Assembly: GCA_000733355.1 (NCBI GenBank)
Contig: JNVV01000019.1
Coordinates: forward strand, 62,001-126,000
Direction of reading: 5' to 3'
Length of the DNA stretch: 64,000 nt
From: Falciphora oryzae
Taxonomy: Eukaryota; Ascomycota; Sordariomycetes; Magnaporthales; Magnaporthaceae
In this document: piece after piece, positions 33,368 through 45,703 of the stretch
How the letters are laid out: every line of letters starts with the position of its first letter
Position numbering within the stretch: position 1 is the stretch's first letter
Program-made: the position numbers and the translations under genes
Notes under the pieces: generated by a model
Database searches by the model: none
The model's input: the letters and a program-made list of their open reading frames with translations, nothing else
What the model was told of the DNA's origin: nothing

Positions 33368-35089
33368 CTATCTGCAGCACACGGAGTCCGGACTGAGCTG
33401 ACATCTGCTACACAGCAGCTGGCAGGCATGCCGGAACCTCTCGTGGCTGCTTGACGCAGCCAAGGTCGACGAACTGCCTGAGGTTCCGGATCCAAGAGGC
33501 GCCGGCAGCTCTGTCGCCATGCATGGTAGCACCTCCGGCTGTATTGTCGAGGTGTGGATGCCGTATGCGTGCAGGCACTCGCTGGCCATCTTGGCCTTCT
33601 CCATGAACATGCAGAGGCCCTCGTCTTCGACGAGGATGTGGAGGGAGGCAACTGTCTCTCTCTGGTCCAGCCGCCAGATACGGAGCTCGTGGACCGATTG
33701 GACTCCCGGGATCTGCATCAGTCAGCGGGGAGCAGAGGCCGACGTGACAGACGAAAGGCAGGCCAGAGATGCGAACCTTTTCGAGGTCGTGTATCACGTC
33801 GTCTGGATCCACGTCAATAGGGGCGCTCTGCATGAGAATCTCGCCACTCTTGCGCACCAGAGGAACCGCAGTGACAAGTATCACGACAGCAATGAAGATG
33901 CCGACGCTAGGATCAGCGTAGTATCTGGCTGGAGACTCCGTCTTCCAAATCACCAAGGCAGCCACGGTGACCCCCAGGTTATTCAGCGCGTCGCCGGCGA
34001 CGTGCAGCATGACGCCAAGCATCCCCAGGTCGCGGCCCACAGGCTGGGGTTTGGCCAAATTGTGACGATGGCTGGCATGTGGTGCGGCTTCCGAGCGTGT
34101 CGCCAAACAGGTATAGACGCCGTCATCTGTCAACTGATCAAGTGAACATAGATCTCGATTAGCTTGTTTGGGGCCGAGACTATCTGATGAAGATGCGACG
34201 GTAGAGGGGGTTGTCTTACACCCCTCGTTTGGCCCGCTCCAGGGCCCATCGCTTCCGTGTCGTCTTCGCCGTGTGCACGGCCGCCGTCGATCTCGTGGCA
34301 ATGAGACTCTTCGCCGCCACATCAATATCGCGACCTGGTTACGGAACGAGTGCACTGCAGCTGGGGGTTGTTCTCACCATGTAAAACCGTGACGCAGAGT
34401 AGATTAAGGCCAAGACCAACACATCCCATAATGAAAACATGTTCAGGGTTTTGGATAGCTGCGGGTCGGATTTTCTCAGCATTGCACTTCCAAAAAGCCA
34501 ACGGGGCGAATAAGCGAAGAGGAGAAGGAGGCAAAGGCTGGTTGTAAGGACGTACTCTGCAGGGAAACGAAGCGTTCGATGGACTGCAGGAAGATGCTGA
34601 GACCGAGCGCCAAGAGGAATACGCCATTGACGAAGGCGCCCAGCAACGAGGCCCGCTGCCAGCCGAAAGATAATCTCCGAGGGACTTGTGTTCGCTCGGA
34701 TAGCTTCTGAGAACGTCAGTTTTGAACTGTTGTGTTGTAAGCTGCAAAGGAACCGACAAGACGAACGTGAATAGCTGCTAGGGCAATGGCGAAGCCAATG
34801 ATGTCGTTTATCTTTGCGCGTAGTCAGTAGATAGCCCGTCGTGGCGATTCAAGATATCATTCCGTACGTAATGAAAAGAGTCAGCCAGGAGGGCCAGCGA
34901 TCTTGTCTCGAAGGCGACTATGTGGCGGTGGGCGGGATGCTCGATTAGCACGACCATTCAGGCTCCAGGTCTCGGGGAAACAGCATTGATGGGATGGATC
35001 CGCCTACCAAGGAGCTCGACCACGAAGAAAACGGAGGATATGATGACCGCGGCGGTTAGCCTCTGCTTCCGGCTAATTCTAAACGCCAT
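33368..35089 (-). CDS. Zinc transporter of the cation diffusion facilitator family
   Basis: Eight exons joined in phase: 35089-35008, 34917-34868, 34811-34767, 34706-34556, 34458-34378, 34308-34220, 34133-33777, 33712-33368; 399 residues. It resembles Zrc1/Cot1-type H+/Zn2+ antiporters of the vacuole. Both metal-site motifs are HxxxD: His-Tyr-Ile-Asn-Asp in helix 2 (split across exons 2 and 3) and His-Val-Ala-Gly-Asp in helix 5, the Zn-selective pattern. LSFGWQRASLLGAFVNGVFL is the conserved helix-3 region. The C-terminal cytosolic domain begins at IPGVQSVHELRIWRL. The loop between helices 4 and 5, normally His-rich, keeps only scattered His (HESHCHE and HASHRH). Some splice choices rest on phase alone, so small details may differ. 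Confidence 0.82.
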
Positions 35090-37031
35090 CGTCAAGATCT
35101 GGGCCGGATCTAGCGGGTCGAATGTTGCAGCCTTGTGCCGCAGGGTCCTCGTGGACTCGGGGCTGATAGCGGGAGACTCAGAATACGTAGCTTTCGTAGC
35201 ATGAGATGAGTTGTCTAGGTATGTTCTTTTAGGTGGTAAATAGGATTTCCGATAGCTGTTAGGAATGCGGCCACATCACGATGCAGAAGTCGAGTCGGGC
35301 TCACGCTGGCTGAAGGCCAAGTCGGGTCAGAATCCGGGGAAGCCGTTAGAACAGCTGGTGTGATATTGGGCAGCCGCCGCACCAAAGAGGTAGGATGTGT
35401 TTAGCCACACGGTAGATCTGAGTGTAATATTTCGCTATGATGATCCTAAGGTCGTGTCGTTAGGTAGGTAGGGAGGCAGGCGCCACTGGGACAAAGAAGG
35501 CGCGGAAACACATAGCTGTTCGAAAGGAGGGCGAGACCTGGCCACAGGGATGGTTTTACAACTGTATGTAGGGCTAGGTAGGTCCTGTACCCATGACGGC
35601 GGGAGCGAGGCATGACAAACATGACCAACAAGGTTCTGGCCACGGGTTTCGACATGAGGGTGGGAGGGAGAGTCCGGCCCGGTTCCATGAGAAGGTAGGT
35701 AGGCAGCTCTCGCCTTGAGATGAGGTCCTGCCTTTCCCGTCCAGCGGAGCTGGTGGCATCGCGGCAGTGGCAAACGGGCTCGGAGCCGCAGGCGGGCGTC
35801 CCGGCCTTGGGCGTCGCGGGCCCTTTAGCAGACCTAGTGCACCACCGGGTGCACCGTGGCCCGGTTGAGTGATGGTCTTTGGGAGCCTTGGCGCTCGAGA
35901 AAGCAGTCGGGTCGAGTCCTGGCCTGGCCTCGGGCATAGTTCGCGCCAATTTCAAGGTGGGGAATGGCGACTGCTACTCGGCGAATCCACGTGCGTAAAG
36001 GTCTGCGGAACCTACGTTAGTGGCGTCCGCGTGGGAAATCCTCCATGTCGGCATATGCCATGCCGCGCATGGGCTTTGGTCAACATGGTCAACACGTCGG
36101 AGAAGGTGGTCGGGCGGTTTGGACGGCTGCATGCTCCGGACGGTCCAACATAATATCGGGTGCCCGCATAGAGAGAGGAGGTTGAATGTCGGAGCAAAAA
36201 CTGGTGAAGCGCAGCAGGCATGTCGCAGGCATGTCGCAGGCATGTAAGCGTGCGGGGATGCACCTCTATGGGCAGGAGGTACGGCGGCCCTAACAAGACG
36301 GAGATGCTATCTAGCCTCCCGAGCAATCCGAGAAGAACTAAAGAAGCATGGGTAGGAATCGAGCGCGGTCTACTGAGTATGAGTAGGTGGATGAAGACAA
36401 GCGGGAAGCCCGTCCGCACATGTGTCACGATCAGTGCAGCAGAGCACGCCGGGAGATGGAGGGAGTTGGCTCGCTGCTAGGTGCGGTGGTAACATGCACA
36501 TGCGCTGCCGGCAGAGGGTGCGAGGTAATGTGTCCAGCGCGAGCACTGGCAGTCTGCGAACTTTTCTCTTCTCTTGAATGGTAAGACCACCAAGCTCTGA
36601 CACGAAAAATCCAGGCTCGTGCGATTTTCATATCCTCTGGCTATTTTTAGTAGAGAAAAGCTGCCGTGAATCGCTGCTTCTTACGGCCGAAGCAGTGGCA
36701 TGAGGAGCGAGCGATGGACTTGACTTGATGTCGGGTTGTTTTGACCAGTTCTCGAAATAGGTTGCAGTTGTAGTCGCGTAACTAACACTCGATGCGTGAC
36801 TGTCGCGTACAGTGTCCGAAATAGGGTTGTGAATGCGCACATCGACAATTTTGAGCACTGTGCACCCGGTACACCTCCTGACGTAATCAAACGCATCTGG
36901 GGTCATGCACGCCCATCGCCCAGCCATCGCGCCAACGTGACCCAGGCTGCCATAACACCGAGCAGTCGCGAGATCTGGCGCTACGGATTCTGCAGGGAGG
37001 GCGAGGCATTGATTGGATCCCACAAGACTCC
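35090..37031. promoter_or_regulatory. Divergent intergenic region
   Basis: A 1.9 kb spacer between the CDF gene (-) and IML1 (+). It contains a three-copy 11-bp repeat (listed separately). No supported gene. Confidence 0.4.
36214..36245. repeat. Three-copy 11-bp tandem repeat
   Basis: The unit gcaggcatgtc occurs at 36214, 36225 and 36236, the last copy lacking one base. Perfect between copies. Each copy includes a gcatg core. Confidence 0.85.
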
Positions 37032-40000
37032 ATGTATCGAAATGTGCGCGGAAACCCACCCAACACCTCGTTCCCCGGCCAGTCCAGCAGGGCGAGGGCA
37101 GCTGTAGACGGACCCACAGCCCCGGACGCGGCCTCGGTCTCGGGGTCGACCATGCGGCCCGGCCACGGCCACGGCCACGGCACTCGCAGGGCTCGCACGG
37201 AGCACCGCTGCACCGTCACCGTCAACGAGTCTTTCTCCCGCGACGAGGTCCTGCTCAACCTCGACCTCCTTGATGATGTCTTCAAGCCCGGCTGCCTCGT
37301 CGCCATCGACGTGCCGCCCGAGAAGCCTGGCCACGCCAGCCTGCGGAAGCTGCCTCATCAGGACCTCGAGGCGGATGACCGCTTGGCCTCGGACGCTGCC
37401 CCAAACGGTGCCGGTGCCGGTGCCGGTGCTGGCAGACGCTACCTGTTCATCGTCAAGGACATGTCCAAGGACCTCAAGACGCGCTACCCCAACGTGGGGC
37501 TATACGTTGCCAAGCATATCGCCGAGGCCTTTGGCATGAAGAAGGGGGGTCACGTGTATCTGACCCTAGAGGACGCCAACGACCCTGCGATAGAGGCCTC
37601 CCACGTCGAGCTGTCGTTCAAGGACCAGTACCTCTCCCGGTCCGACATGTGGCGCATGACGGTGGGCGAGCTGTCCGAGAGGACCGTGTACCAGGGCCAG
37701 GTGATATTCTTCCTAGGCGCCGTCAAGGCTCAGGTCACGGCCGTCTTTGTCGAGGGCCGCAAGGTCCAGTCCGCCTTCTTCGGCCGCAACACGCGGCCCA
37801 TCTACCGCAGCGAGTCGGCGCGCTACATCATCTTCATCCAGATGGCCCGCGAGATGTGGGACTTTGACTCAGACGGCTCCGGCGAAATAATGTTCAACAA
37901 GGTCGTCAACGGCTTCCTCCCGGCCCTTTTTAAGAAGTGGGCTGGCTTGAAACTGAGGCACCTGGTCAGCATTGTGCTCTTCGCCAGGGTTGAGTACGAC
38001 ACCGGCCTGACGACCGAGTTTAGGGAGACAACCCTGAACGACCCCTACTACAGCGGCATCCAGCCATCAGGCAGCAAACGCCCTTACAAGGACTTCTATC
38101 GCGTTGTTGTCAGCGAAAAGACAAGCGTCGAGTGGACCAGCATCTTGTACCAGCTTAAGCGCGAGTTCGGCCTCTTCCGGCGCGATATCAGTCTATACCA
38201 CCACCAGGCCATGGAACCCGTCACGACATCACCTGACGACACGTTCTCGAGGCAGCTGCCAAGCCAGATCAAGGCCGAGTCCTCGCTCGCGACACACGGC
38301 AACTTCCTCGAGGCCATCAACCTGGCCTCCTCTGTCTACGCCCACGACTACATCGACCGAGATCTGGTGAGGACCGGCATATCTGTGGTCGTTATTAGCC
38401 CCGGTTCCGGTGTCTTTGACGTCGAGTACGAGGCACTGCGCCGCACGACTGAGGCCCTGGTTGGCAACGGCATCGGCATTGACCTGATTTGTGTCCCCAA
38501 GATGCCCTTGCATTCGGTGCCCCTGTTCCGCTACCGGAATCCCCAATACGAGGAGAGACTGCGGATGTCGTCCAAGGCCAAGACCATGTTCAACGAGGGA
38601 AGTACGCCAAAGTACCACAACCTTCCGATAGGGAGCTACTCGAGCGCAACGGGCTCCTTTTCTCCGTCTAAGACGTTGGGTGCGTCGCATCGCGGAGAGC
38701 CGCTGTCGCTCTCTCACGCACCCAGCAACGACGAATGGTGCTTTGCTCTCCCGCAGTGGCTCCACGTGTCGTACTGGACGGGTGCCTCAGACGAGGCGCT
38801 GTCCTTCCAGGGAATCTCGGTGTCGGCGGCGGATACCAACGGCGGAAGCACACAGGAGGAGTTTGCCATTCGCTGCAGAATGTACGACCTACAGATGAGG
38901 AGCGTTCTGGAGACTAACGAGATCGAGACGACACCCCTCCACGCCGACCCGTCCTTTCCCAGAAAACTCATCCAGCCGCTGCCTCCCTCCATCTTCCGAC
39001 GGGTGGACATCGAAGGGGTCACCGTGATACCCAATCTGCGGGTTTCCGACGCCTTGTTTGGTCATGTGTACGGCTTCCAAAAGTTTGCCCCCGACAAACA
39101 CGCCAAGCCTGGCGAAAAGAGCGTCTGGCGTCACCTGCAGGAGTATGATGAGACGAAATGCCACCTGCCGAGCTCGAGACGTCATGGCGGCCTGCGCGTG
39201 AGAGATCCCGACGACGGTGGCCGCCGCGCACACGCAATCGAGGAGGACAGCTACCTTGGTGTCTCGGCGGCCTCGGAAAGGCGCGTCTCGATTGGATCCC
39301 ACCAACAGCCGCACCGCCTGCCTCTGCGGATGGGCCTGGAGAGGCTGTCTCCCGTGGCGCCTGGGCTGCTGAAGTCTGCCTCTGACGCCGTAAGCGTGAG
39401 TTCCAAGTCGTCCGCCGGCAAGACACCCAAGTTTCTGCGCCAGATTAGCCTCGGCCAACGGGGGTTCGGCATCGCAGCGCCCAAGGCTGCCTTGGCAGTG
39501 CAGGCCGAAAATGTTGCAGCATCGACGTCGTCCTTGACACAGGGAGGGGTCCGGAGTCCGATGAGTGCCCGGAGCACACCGACAAAGCCACAAGCGCAGC
39601 TCGCTCCTTCGCCCCAGCTGGCGGCGACGGCCATCACTCGGGGCTCGCCAACGCCCGAGAACGCCATGGGCTACGGGCGCTCGATGAGAGACGGCGGGAG
39701 CCGGCCGATCCATATCAGGAACACGCTGCAGCCACTGGATGCTACCCTCATGGCCGATGCCACTGCCATCTCATCCTCGGTCATCCGGCACGACGTCCCG
39801 GGAACTGACCGTGATCTTCGATACTCCAATGCGCTGCGGGCCGAGGACGCACAGAAGGTCGGCATATCGAAGCTCCGCGCCGGGGAGCTCCCTGAAATGC
39901 CGACCACCCTGTCCCCAACGGCGGCCATGTCCCCTTGGCTGACGATACTGAACCCTTCCAACCCGGACGTCAACAAGATCGACGACGCGAGCCTGTACAG

Positions 40001-42788
40001 TCGGTGGCAGCACGTCTTCCCACGGCCGTCCGAGATGAAGGTCATGAAGTGGAAGTCGCTTTGCACCCCTGCTGCGGTGCCCCTGACCACCGAGTACTTC
40101 CCTACCAAGGCTCAGTTCGATTCCGAGTACCAAAGGCAGCCTTACAACGTCTCACAGGAGCTAGATGACGAGCTGACCGAAGAACCCAAGTCGCGCGAGG
40201 AATTCCTCAAGGAGCTCGTCAGCCTTCGCTTCTCACAGGGCTTTCAGGTTGTCGTTGGCCAGGCAGTAGCCAAGGCGTTTGGTCAGAAACAGATGAAAGT
40301 TGCAAATATCCTATCAAGGAACCACGCAACTGAAGATGGAACCAGCATCTTCATGTCGGTCGGCAACACGATCCATCAGCTGTCCTGCGTCAATGGCACC
40401 GAGGTTGAGATCAATATCTTCACGCGCAAGCCCGCACACATGCGGCCGTCCGAGGACGAGCAGGCGGACGTGTACAGTCCCGCCATTCGCACTATCCTGG
40501 ACCCGACCTATGAGACTGCGAGCATCGACATCGTCAGCCCTAAACAAGAGCGTAACTGGAACTACATTGATTCCTATCTGGCCGGCCATGAGCTGGAGAT
40601 GTCGGACACGTTCAGGTTCTGGAGGGCCAGATTCGTGCTGATCCCGACGACTTCTAGGACGTCAGCCGTGCCGGCCAGCGGGGACAGTGAAGAGGAGATC
40701 CGCATCGAGGGCATCAGGCGGCTCGGCCAGCTTTGGCTGAAGCACCGGTACATACCGCCTACCGAAAGGCGATTCCAGAACCTTGGGCCACGGTGGCGCA
40801 GGGAAGTCAACCCGCTGGACGTCGTCTACAAGACGGAAGATCCGTCGGTAGTGATCGCGGCAGAGCTCGAAACGCTGCCGCTGCTCGAGGGTCTCGATGC
40901 CGGCCATCGGAGGCCACAGCTGGTCACCAATAAGGACCGATTCCGCAAGTCAAACCCGAACCTGGCAGCGCTCGCCGAGGCAATACAACAGCCCGTCGAG
41001 CAAGGGGGTGTCAGGATGCAAAATCGCAGGTGGCACTTGCGTCTGCACTACAACTGCTTCATCGGGTCCGACATGATCAACTGGCTGCTGGATAACTTTG
41101 AGGATCTCGAGAGTCGCGAGGAGGCCGAGGAGTTGGGCAACATGCTCATGGTCTCCGACCATGACAAGTCCAAGGAAAAGGACAAAGATAAAGACAAGGA
41201 GAAGGACAAGGACAAGGAGCCCCGCAAGGAATCAGGCATCTTTGTGCACGTGGAAAAACGGCATCGATTCCGTGACGGACAATATTTCTACCAGATCAGC
41301 AGCGAGTATGCCAAGCCGCAGCCTCCGGCCTGGTTCAACTCGAGGTGGCGCGATACGTCGGTGCCATCGACGCCCATATCGGAGCAGATTCCGAGGGACG
41401 GCGCTCGGCCAGGTCCTTCCCGGCCAACTTCGATCCACGAAGAAACGTCCCCGACGTCGGGGGCGACCACGCCAACACAGTTCATGTATGGGAAGAAGCC
41501 GCGGGTGGTCCTAAGCAAGGTGATGAAGTACGACGTGGACCAGCGCAAGCGATCATACCGGCCGGAACGGATAGACCTACACTACGACCGGCTGCACAAC
41601 CCGGACAACTGCTACCACTTGCGGATCGACTGGATGAATGTGACGGCCAAGCTGATCGAGGACGCGGTCGAGGGCTGGGCGCGGGAGGCGACGGCATACG
41701 GCCTGCGGCTGGTCGAGGTGCCCATCGCCGAAGCGTGCTCCATCAGCGAGATAAACCCGTTCCGCCGGCCGTACCGCATCGAGCTGGCCGTGCGGCCGCC
41801 CGACAAGCAGCCGGCGACGTACTACGACCCGAACTCCTTCGGGCCTCAGGCCCAGCCGGGTCAACTCGTGTACCAGAAGGCGATCCTGCGCAAGTTCGAC
41901 TTTGTGCTCGACATGGAGTCAGCGTCGAGCTTCCCAGGCAACGTGGACGTGACGTACTCGTGGGGGAAACCCGACTTCAGGTACACGCAGTACATACACC
42001 GGTCCGGCATGCTGCTAGCCCAGATCACGGACGAGGGCAATTTCCTGGTGCTTGCCAACCGCCTGTATAGCAACCGGGCGCAGGCGGCACGTGACAAGGA
42101 GATGCGCAAGGAGGAGGACCAGCAGCAGCAACAGAAGCAGAAGAGGCAACAGCAGCAGAAGCATCAACACCAACAGGGCGGCTACGCGGCAGAGTATAGG
42201 GCGCTAGCGGCGGATCCGACCCCAGCGGCATCACCGATGATCAGGGCGGCTATCGTGGGGTCGCCGACAACGACGGGGCAACAACAGCAGCAAGGTGGCG
42301 AGGTGGCCGGCCTCAACTGGATACTTGCGGCCAACAACAACACCAGCGTCCTCGGCAACAATAACAGCGCCAGCATCAACAACGCCCTCGCTAACAACAG
42401 CACGAAGACAGCGGCGAGCTCGGCGGCAGGGATTACGTCTTCAGAGCCGGAGCGAATCAAGGACGAGCTCGAGCGGTTCTGCCATGACGCAGCGTCGCTA
42501 GCGGCCTTCTACCAGGAGGTTCTCGAGAGGGAGCCGCCACCGCAACCGGCGTCGTCGATCCTGGCGCCGTCGGTAGTGTCGGCGACCGGCTCCGGGGCCG
42601 GGATGGGGGTGCCCGATAGCCACATCCCGACGTTTGGGGGCCTGCCTCCCGGGGTGCTGGCGGCGGCCGGGGTGTCGGAACTGGGGGCGTCACTGGCGAG
42701 CCCGAGGATGGCTAGCCCGGCGGCGCTCTCGGCATCGCAGCTGCTGAGGCGCGGTAGCGTGCAGGAGGTGCTCACGGCGTTTCGGTGA
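37032..42788 (+). CDS. IML1: Iml1/DEPDC5, GATOR1 (SEACIT) subunit
   Basis: Single exon, 1918 residues. Iml1 is the GAP subunit of the Npr2-Npr3-Iml1 complex at the vacuole, which turns off the Rag GTPase Gtr1 and so TORC1 when amino acids fall. The N-terminal Iml1 domain (about 60-370) contains [21 protein letters not shown], the segment [11 protein letters not shown] and [22 protein letters not shown] domain lies at about 1325-1420 with [20 protein letters not shown]. It is interrupted by a run of Lys/Asp/Glu (about 1379-1396). The C-terminal domain includes [20 protein letters not shown] Gln- and Asn-rich tail region (about 1695-1800) precedes the end. Length is somewhat above yeast Iml1 (1584). 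The ATG at 37032 is the first in frame; a small upstream exon cannot be excluded. Confidence 0.92.
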   Translation: MYRNVRGNPPNTSFPGQSSRARAAVDGPTAPDAASVSGSTMRPGHGHGHGTRRARTEHRCTVTVNESFSRDEVLLNLDLLDDVFKPGCLVAIDVPPEKPGHASLRKLPHQDLEADDRLASDAAPNGAGAGAGAGRRYLFIVKDMSKDLKTRYPNVGLYVAKHIAEAFGMKKGGHVYLTLEDANDPAIEASHVELSFKDQYLSRSDMWRMTVGELSERTVYQGQVIFFLGAVKAQVTAVFVEGRKVQSAFFGRNTRPIYRSESARYIIFIQMAREMWDFDSDGSGEIMFNKVVNGFLPALFKKWAGLKLRHLVSIVLFARVEYDTGLTTEFRETTLNDPYYSGIQPSGSKRPYKDFYRVVVSEKTSVEWTSILYQLKREFGLFRRDISLYHHQAMEPVTTSPDDTFSRQLPSQIKAESSLATHGNFLEAINLASSVYAHDYIDRDLVRTGISVVVISPGSGVFDVEYEALRRTTEALVGNGIGIDLICVPKMPLHSVPLFRYRNPQYEERLRMSSKAKTMFNEGSTPKYHNLPIGSYSSATGSFSPSKTLGASHRGEPLSLSHAPSNDEWCFALPQWLHVSYWTGASDEALSFQGISVSAADTNGGSTQEEFAIRCRMYDLQMRSVLETNEIETTPLHADPSFPRKLIQPLPPSIFRRVDIEGVTVIPNLRVSDALFGHVYGFQKFAPDKHAKPGEKSVWRHLQEYDETKCHLPSSRRHGGLRVRDPDDGGRRAHAIEEDSYLGVSAASERRVSIGSHQQPHRLPLRMGLERLSPVAPGLLKSASDAVSVSSKSSAGKTPKFLRQISLGQRGFGIAAPKAALAVQAENVAASTSSLTQGGVRSPMSARSTPTKPQAQLAPSPQLAATAITRGSPTPENAMGYGRSMRDGGSRPIHIRNTLQPLDATLMADATAISSSVIRHDVPGTDRDLRYSNALRAEDAQKVGISKLRAGELPEMPTTLSPTAAMSPWLTILNPSNPDVNKIDDASLYSRWQHVFPRPSEMKVMKWKSLCTPAAVPLTTEYFPTKAQFDSEYQRQPYNVSQELDDELTEEPKSREEFLKELVSLRFSQGFQVVVGQAVAKAFGQKQMKVANILSRNHATEDGTSIFMSVGNTIHQLSCVNGTEVEINIFTRKPAHMRPSEDEQADVYSPAIRTILDPTYETASIDIVSPKQERNWNYIDSYLAGHELEMSDTFRFWRARFVLIPTTSRTSAVPASGDSEEEIRIEGIRRLGQLWLKHRYIPPTERRFQNLGPRWRREVNPLDVVYKTEDPSVVIAAELETLPLLEGLDAGHRRPQLVTNKDRFRKSNPNLAALAEAIQQPVEQGGVRMQNRRWHLRLHYNCFIGSDMINWLLDNFEDLESREEAEELGNMLMVSDHDKSKEKDKDKDKEKDKDKEPRKESGIFVHVEKRHRFRDGQYFYQISSEYAKPQPPAWFNSRWRDTSVPSTPISEQIPRDGARPGPSRPTSIHEETSPTSGATTPTQFMYGKKPRVVLSKVMKYDVDQRKRSYRPERIDLHYDRLHNPDNCYHLRIDWMNVTAKLIEDAVEGWAREATAYGLRLVEVPIAEACSISEINPFRRPYRIELAVRPPDKQPATYYDPNSFGPQAQPGQLVYQKAILRKFDFVLDMESASSFPGNVDVTYSWGKPDFRYTQYIHRSGMLLAQITDEGNFLVLANRLYSNRAQAARDKEMRKEEDQQQQQKQKRQQQQKHQHQQGGYAAEYRALAADPTPAASPMIRAAIVGSPTTTGQQQQQGGEVAGLNWILAANNNTSVLGNNNSASINNALANNSTKTAASSAAGITSSEPERIKDELERFCHDAASLAAFYQEVLEREPPPQPASSILAPSVVSATGSGAGMGVPDSHIPTFGGLPPGVLAAAGVSELGASLASPRMASPAALSASQLLRRGSVQEVLTAFR

Positions 42789-43423
42789 TTTTGGATATAT
42801 AGGGACATACCTAGCACCGACCTGGGTATACAGCAGGTGGCGGCCGCAGCCATCGTCGGGATTTTTGGGAATAGGCCTCGTGGCTTTGGTGCTGCAGTTT
42901 GAGCCTCCCCATTCCATATTCAATGTGTATATAGTGTGAAGCGGCGTACGATTGTGTGATGAAAGAATAATTTCAGCCAAAAGCCGCAGAACCTGATACA
43001 TGCTTTGATTGAACGATGTCTAGCCTCTTATTAAGCACGGAGAAAAGAGTCAAGTGTTTGGGAGCCCAGGACAGAGTCAAACGCTTTATGCCTGGAACAC
43101 CTCTTGAGCGAAACCGAAATGCATTGAAAGCAGAACTGGCTGGGATGAGTGCCCGAATTAGGTGGTGCAGCCCACCAAACCCGCCCATAAGTCGAGGCTA
43201 CCCGCTATGTGGGCTTGGCGGGCTTGCGCATTAGTGGGCCTGCTCACCAAACAGCCGGGACCAATAACGGGCAACAAAATTTTCACGCGCTGGGTAGCGG
43301 CCCGACTGGAGCGTTGAAAAACTTCATTTGATGTTAGCTCACTTCGTGTTCATGTTCGAACTTGCAGCTAGGCAGGCCACCGCAGCGTGAGACTTTCAAT
43401 AGCAGCATCGCCAGCTTGCCAGA
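42789..43423. promoter_or_regulatory. Intergenic, upstream of RRP8
   Basis: Spacer between IML1 and RRP8, both on the plus strand. It holds the IML1 3' region and the RRP8 promoter. Nothing else seen. Confidence 0.4.
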
Positions 43424-45157
43424 ATGTTCACCGTCCCTGGCTGGTCGCTCTCAGCGGACAAGCTGAAGACAGAGACCGTGGCGTCGCCGGCCACCAGTGG
43501 AGCTGGTGCTGGTGTTGGAGCTGTCGCATCAACTACACCGTCCAGGAAGAGGAAAAGACCCAACAAAGGACCCAGCGAGGTGACTCGTGATAATGTCGCC
43601 GACCTCTGGGAGAAGATCATAGAGCACAAGGAGCCACCAGGCTCCTCAAAGGGCCCCTCCGCCCCCAAGGACGGCAACAAAAAGCGGCAAAAGGTGAACA
43701 AGGCAGACCGCAAAGCTGGCGGGACATCCCAGGATCAACCAGCGCAATCAAGCCAAGGACCGAAGGCTTCACGCGAGCCCACTGAGTCCGCCCCTGCTCC
43801 TGCTGCTGCTCCTGTGAAGCCCGAGAGCAAATCCGGAAAGGCGCAGGAGAAGAAGAAGGACAAGAAGAAAAAGAAGAAGGATGGGAAGGACCCCAAGGAC
43901 AGCAAGGCCGACGCGAAGCCGGAGCAGAAGCCAGCCGCCGCCGAGCAGAGCACCCAGCCGATACCTGCACCGGCCCCGCCACCAGCGCCCGCGGCGGCAG
44001 CGCCAAAGCTCACGCCCCTGCAGGCCTCGATGCGCGCCAAGCTCGTCTCGGCGCGGTTCCGGCACCTGAACGAGACGCTGTACACGCGGCCCTCGGCCGA
44101 GGCGTTTGAGCTGTTCGGCGAGTCGCCCGACATGTTCGCCGAGTACCACGAGGGCTTCCGGCAGCAGGTCGGCGTGTGGCCCGAGAACCCCGTCGACGGC
44201 TACATCGCCGACATCCGCGCCCGCGCCGCCGCCCGCCCGCCCCAGTGCTCCCCCTCCTTCCGAGGCGGCAGGGGCGGCGGCAGAGGTGGTGGCCGACACC
44301 AGCAGAAGCAGCGCCGAGAAGAAGCGTTCGAGGCCGCCGCGGCGGGCGGCGGCGCGGAGCCCCTGCCGCGCACCGCGGGCGAGTGCACCGTCGCGGACCT
44401 GGGCTGCGGCGACGGCCGCCTGGGCGGCGAGCTCCAAGGGCCGACGGCCGAGCGGCTGCGGCTGAGGGTGCTCAGCTTCGACCTGCAGAGCCCGGCGCCG
44501 CACGTGACAAAGGCCGACATGGCGGCACTGCCGCTCGACGACGGCTCCGTCAACGTCGCCATCTTCTGCCTCGCCCTCATGGGCACCAACTGGCCCGCCT
44601 TCGTCGAGGAGGCCTACCGCGTCCTGCACTGGAAGGGCGAGCTGTGGGTCGCCGAGATCAAGAGCCGCTTCGCCCCGCCCGGGGCCCGCAGGAAGGGCGC
44701 CCCCGGAGGAGGAGGAGGCGGCGGCGTCGTCGACCACAGCGTCGGCAACCGCCGCAAGAAGGCCGCCACCGCCGCCGGCAAGAAGGCCCTGGCCACCGAC
44801 GAGGCCCGCGCCGCCGCGTCGCAGGCCGAGGCGCTCGCGGTCGAGGTCGACGGCGCCGACGACCGCCGCGCCGAGACCGACGTCTCGGCCTTTGTCGAGG
44901 TCCTCGCGCGCCGCGGGTTCGTGCTGCACGGCGAGGGCGCCGACGCTGTCGACATGAGCAACAAGATGTTCGTCAAGATGCGCTTCCTCAAGGCCGCCAC
45001 CCCGACGGTGGGCAAGGGCGTGCCCAAGGAGAAGCATCAGTCCATCTCGGTGGGCCCTGGCGGGTCTTCCAAGAAGAGGTTCATCGACACCACCGAGCCG
45101 GTGAATGCGGCCGACGAGGCCAAGGTCCTGAAGCCATGCGTGTACAAGATTCGCTGA
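43424..45157 (+). CDS. RRP8: 25S rRNA m1A methyltransferase / rRNA processing protein 8
   Basis: Single exon, 577 residues. Rrp8 is a nucleolar SAM-dependent enzyme that makes N1-methyladenosine in helix 25.1 of the large-subunit rRNA. The N-terminus starts with MFTVPGWSLSADKLK. A long Lys/Pro/Ala-rich, low-complexity segment (about 20-195) with a Lys-rich nucleolar-type signal follows. The catalytic part begins at about 200 (SMRAKLVSARFRHLNETLY), with FAEYHEGFRQQVGVWPENPV typical of the family. SAM motif I is ADLGCGDGRL (about 323), followed by SFDLQSP and FCLALMGTNW. A Gly/Lys insert separates the last conserved strands, ending in MSNKMFVKMRFLK. A Gly/Arg insert (about 275-300) within the methyltransferase part is unusual. 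Confidence 0.93.
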   Translation: MFTVPGWSLSADKLKTETVASPATSGAGAGVGAVASTTPSRKRKRPNKGPSEVTRDNVADLWEKIIEHKEPPGSSKGPSAPKDGNKKRQKVNKADRKAGGTSQDQPAQSSQGPKASREPTESAPAPAAAPVKPESKSGKAQEKKKDKKKKKKDGKDPKDSKADAKPEQKPAAAEQSTQPIPAPAPPPAPAAAAPKLTPLQASMRAKLVSARFRHLNETLYTRPSAEAFELFGESPDMFAEYHEGFRQQVGVWPENPVDGYIADIRARAAARPPQCSPSFRGGRGGGRGGGRHQQKQRREEAFEAAAAGGGAEPLPRTAGECTVADLGCGDGRLGGELQGPTAERLRLRVLSFDLQSPAPHVTKADMAALPLDDGSVNVAIFCLALMGTNWPAFVEEAYRVLHWKGELWVAEIKSRFAPPGARRKGAPGGGGGGGVVDHSVGNRRKKAATAAGKKALATDEARAAASQAEALAVEVDGADDRRAETDVSAFVEVLARRGFVLHGEGADAVDMSNKMFVKMRFLKAATPTVGKGVPKEKHQSISVGPGGSSKKRFIDTTEPVNAADEAKVLKPCVYKIR

Positions 45158-45703
45158 GGCCGGCGGATTGGCCCATGGCCGGGGATCCAGGCGACTACCA
45201 CAGCTTGTCGGAGCCAGCGTCTGGCCCGCCAGCTGCATTGCTTTCAGGAGGCGGGAGTTATGAATCACAATAGCAACGCAAGCACACATACCCAAATATT
45301 CATCTGATCAGACAAATAGGAGGCCGGTTTACTCGTCATAATCATCATGTGTATTACAAAGCTTTTCTAAAAGCCTGAAATTATTAGTTCTGCCTTTTCT
45401 GCCTTCTATCCCATTTTCTGTATGCGATCGGGATGCGATAACCCGGTCAAATCTTCCAATATCATCATGGGGAAATGGCAATTGCAAACTCCGAAATCAG
45501 CGGGAAACAGGGAAAGAAAGCGTGGGAAAGAGGAAGAGGCATGTGGTCTTCGGATGCCTGGAAATAGGCAGCGGTTGGTTGAAGGGAAACAACGCTGAGG
45601 GCCACAACAAAGAGAGGGCCCCAGTTGACGGGGGAAAAGATAGGTGCTGGGCAGCTATTCTCAGGGAGGATCTCATCTATAATATCCCGGCGTCCGATGC
45701 TCA
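45158..45703. other. Intergenic, between convergent genes
   Basis: 546 nt between the ends of RRP8 (+) and DDI1 (-). No feature seen. Confidence 0.5.

Noticed and set aside
35860..35920. Possible tRNA B-box (gggtcgagtcc)
   Set aside because: One mismatch to the consensus and no acceptor, D or anticodon stems could be folded around it.
43769..45295. 508-codon open frame antisense to RRP8
   Set aside because: Composition (Leu/Gly/Arg/Ala runs) mirrors the sense GC-rich codons. The sense frame is a complete, conserved enzyme.
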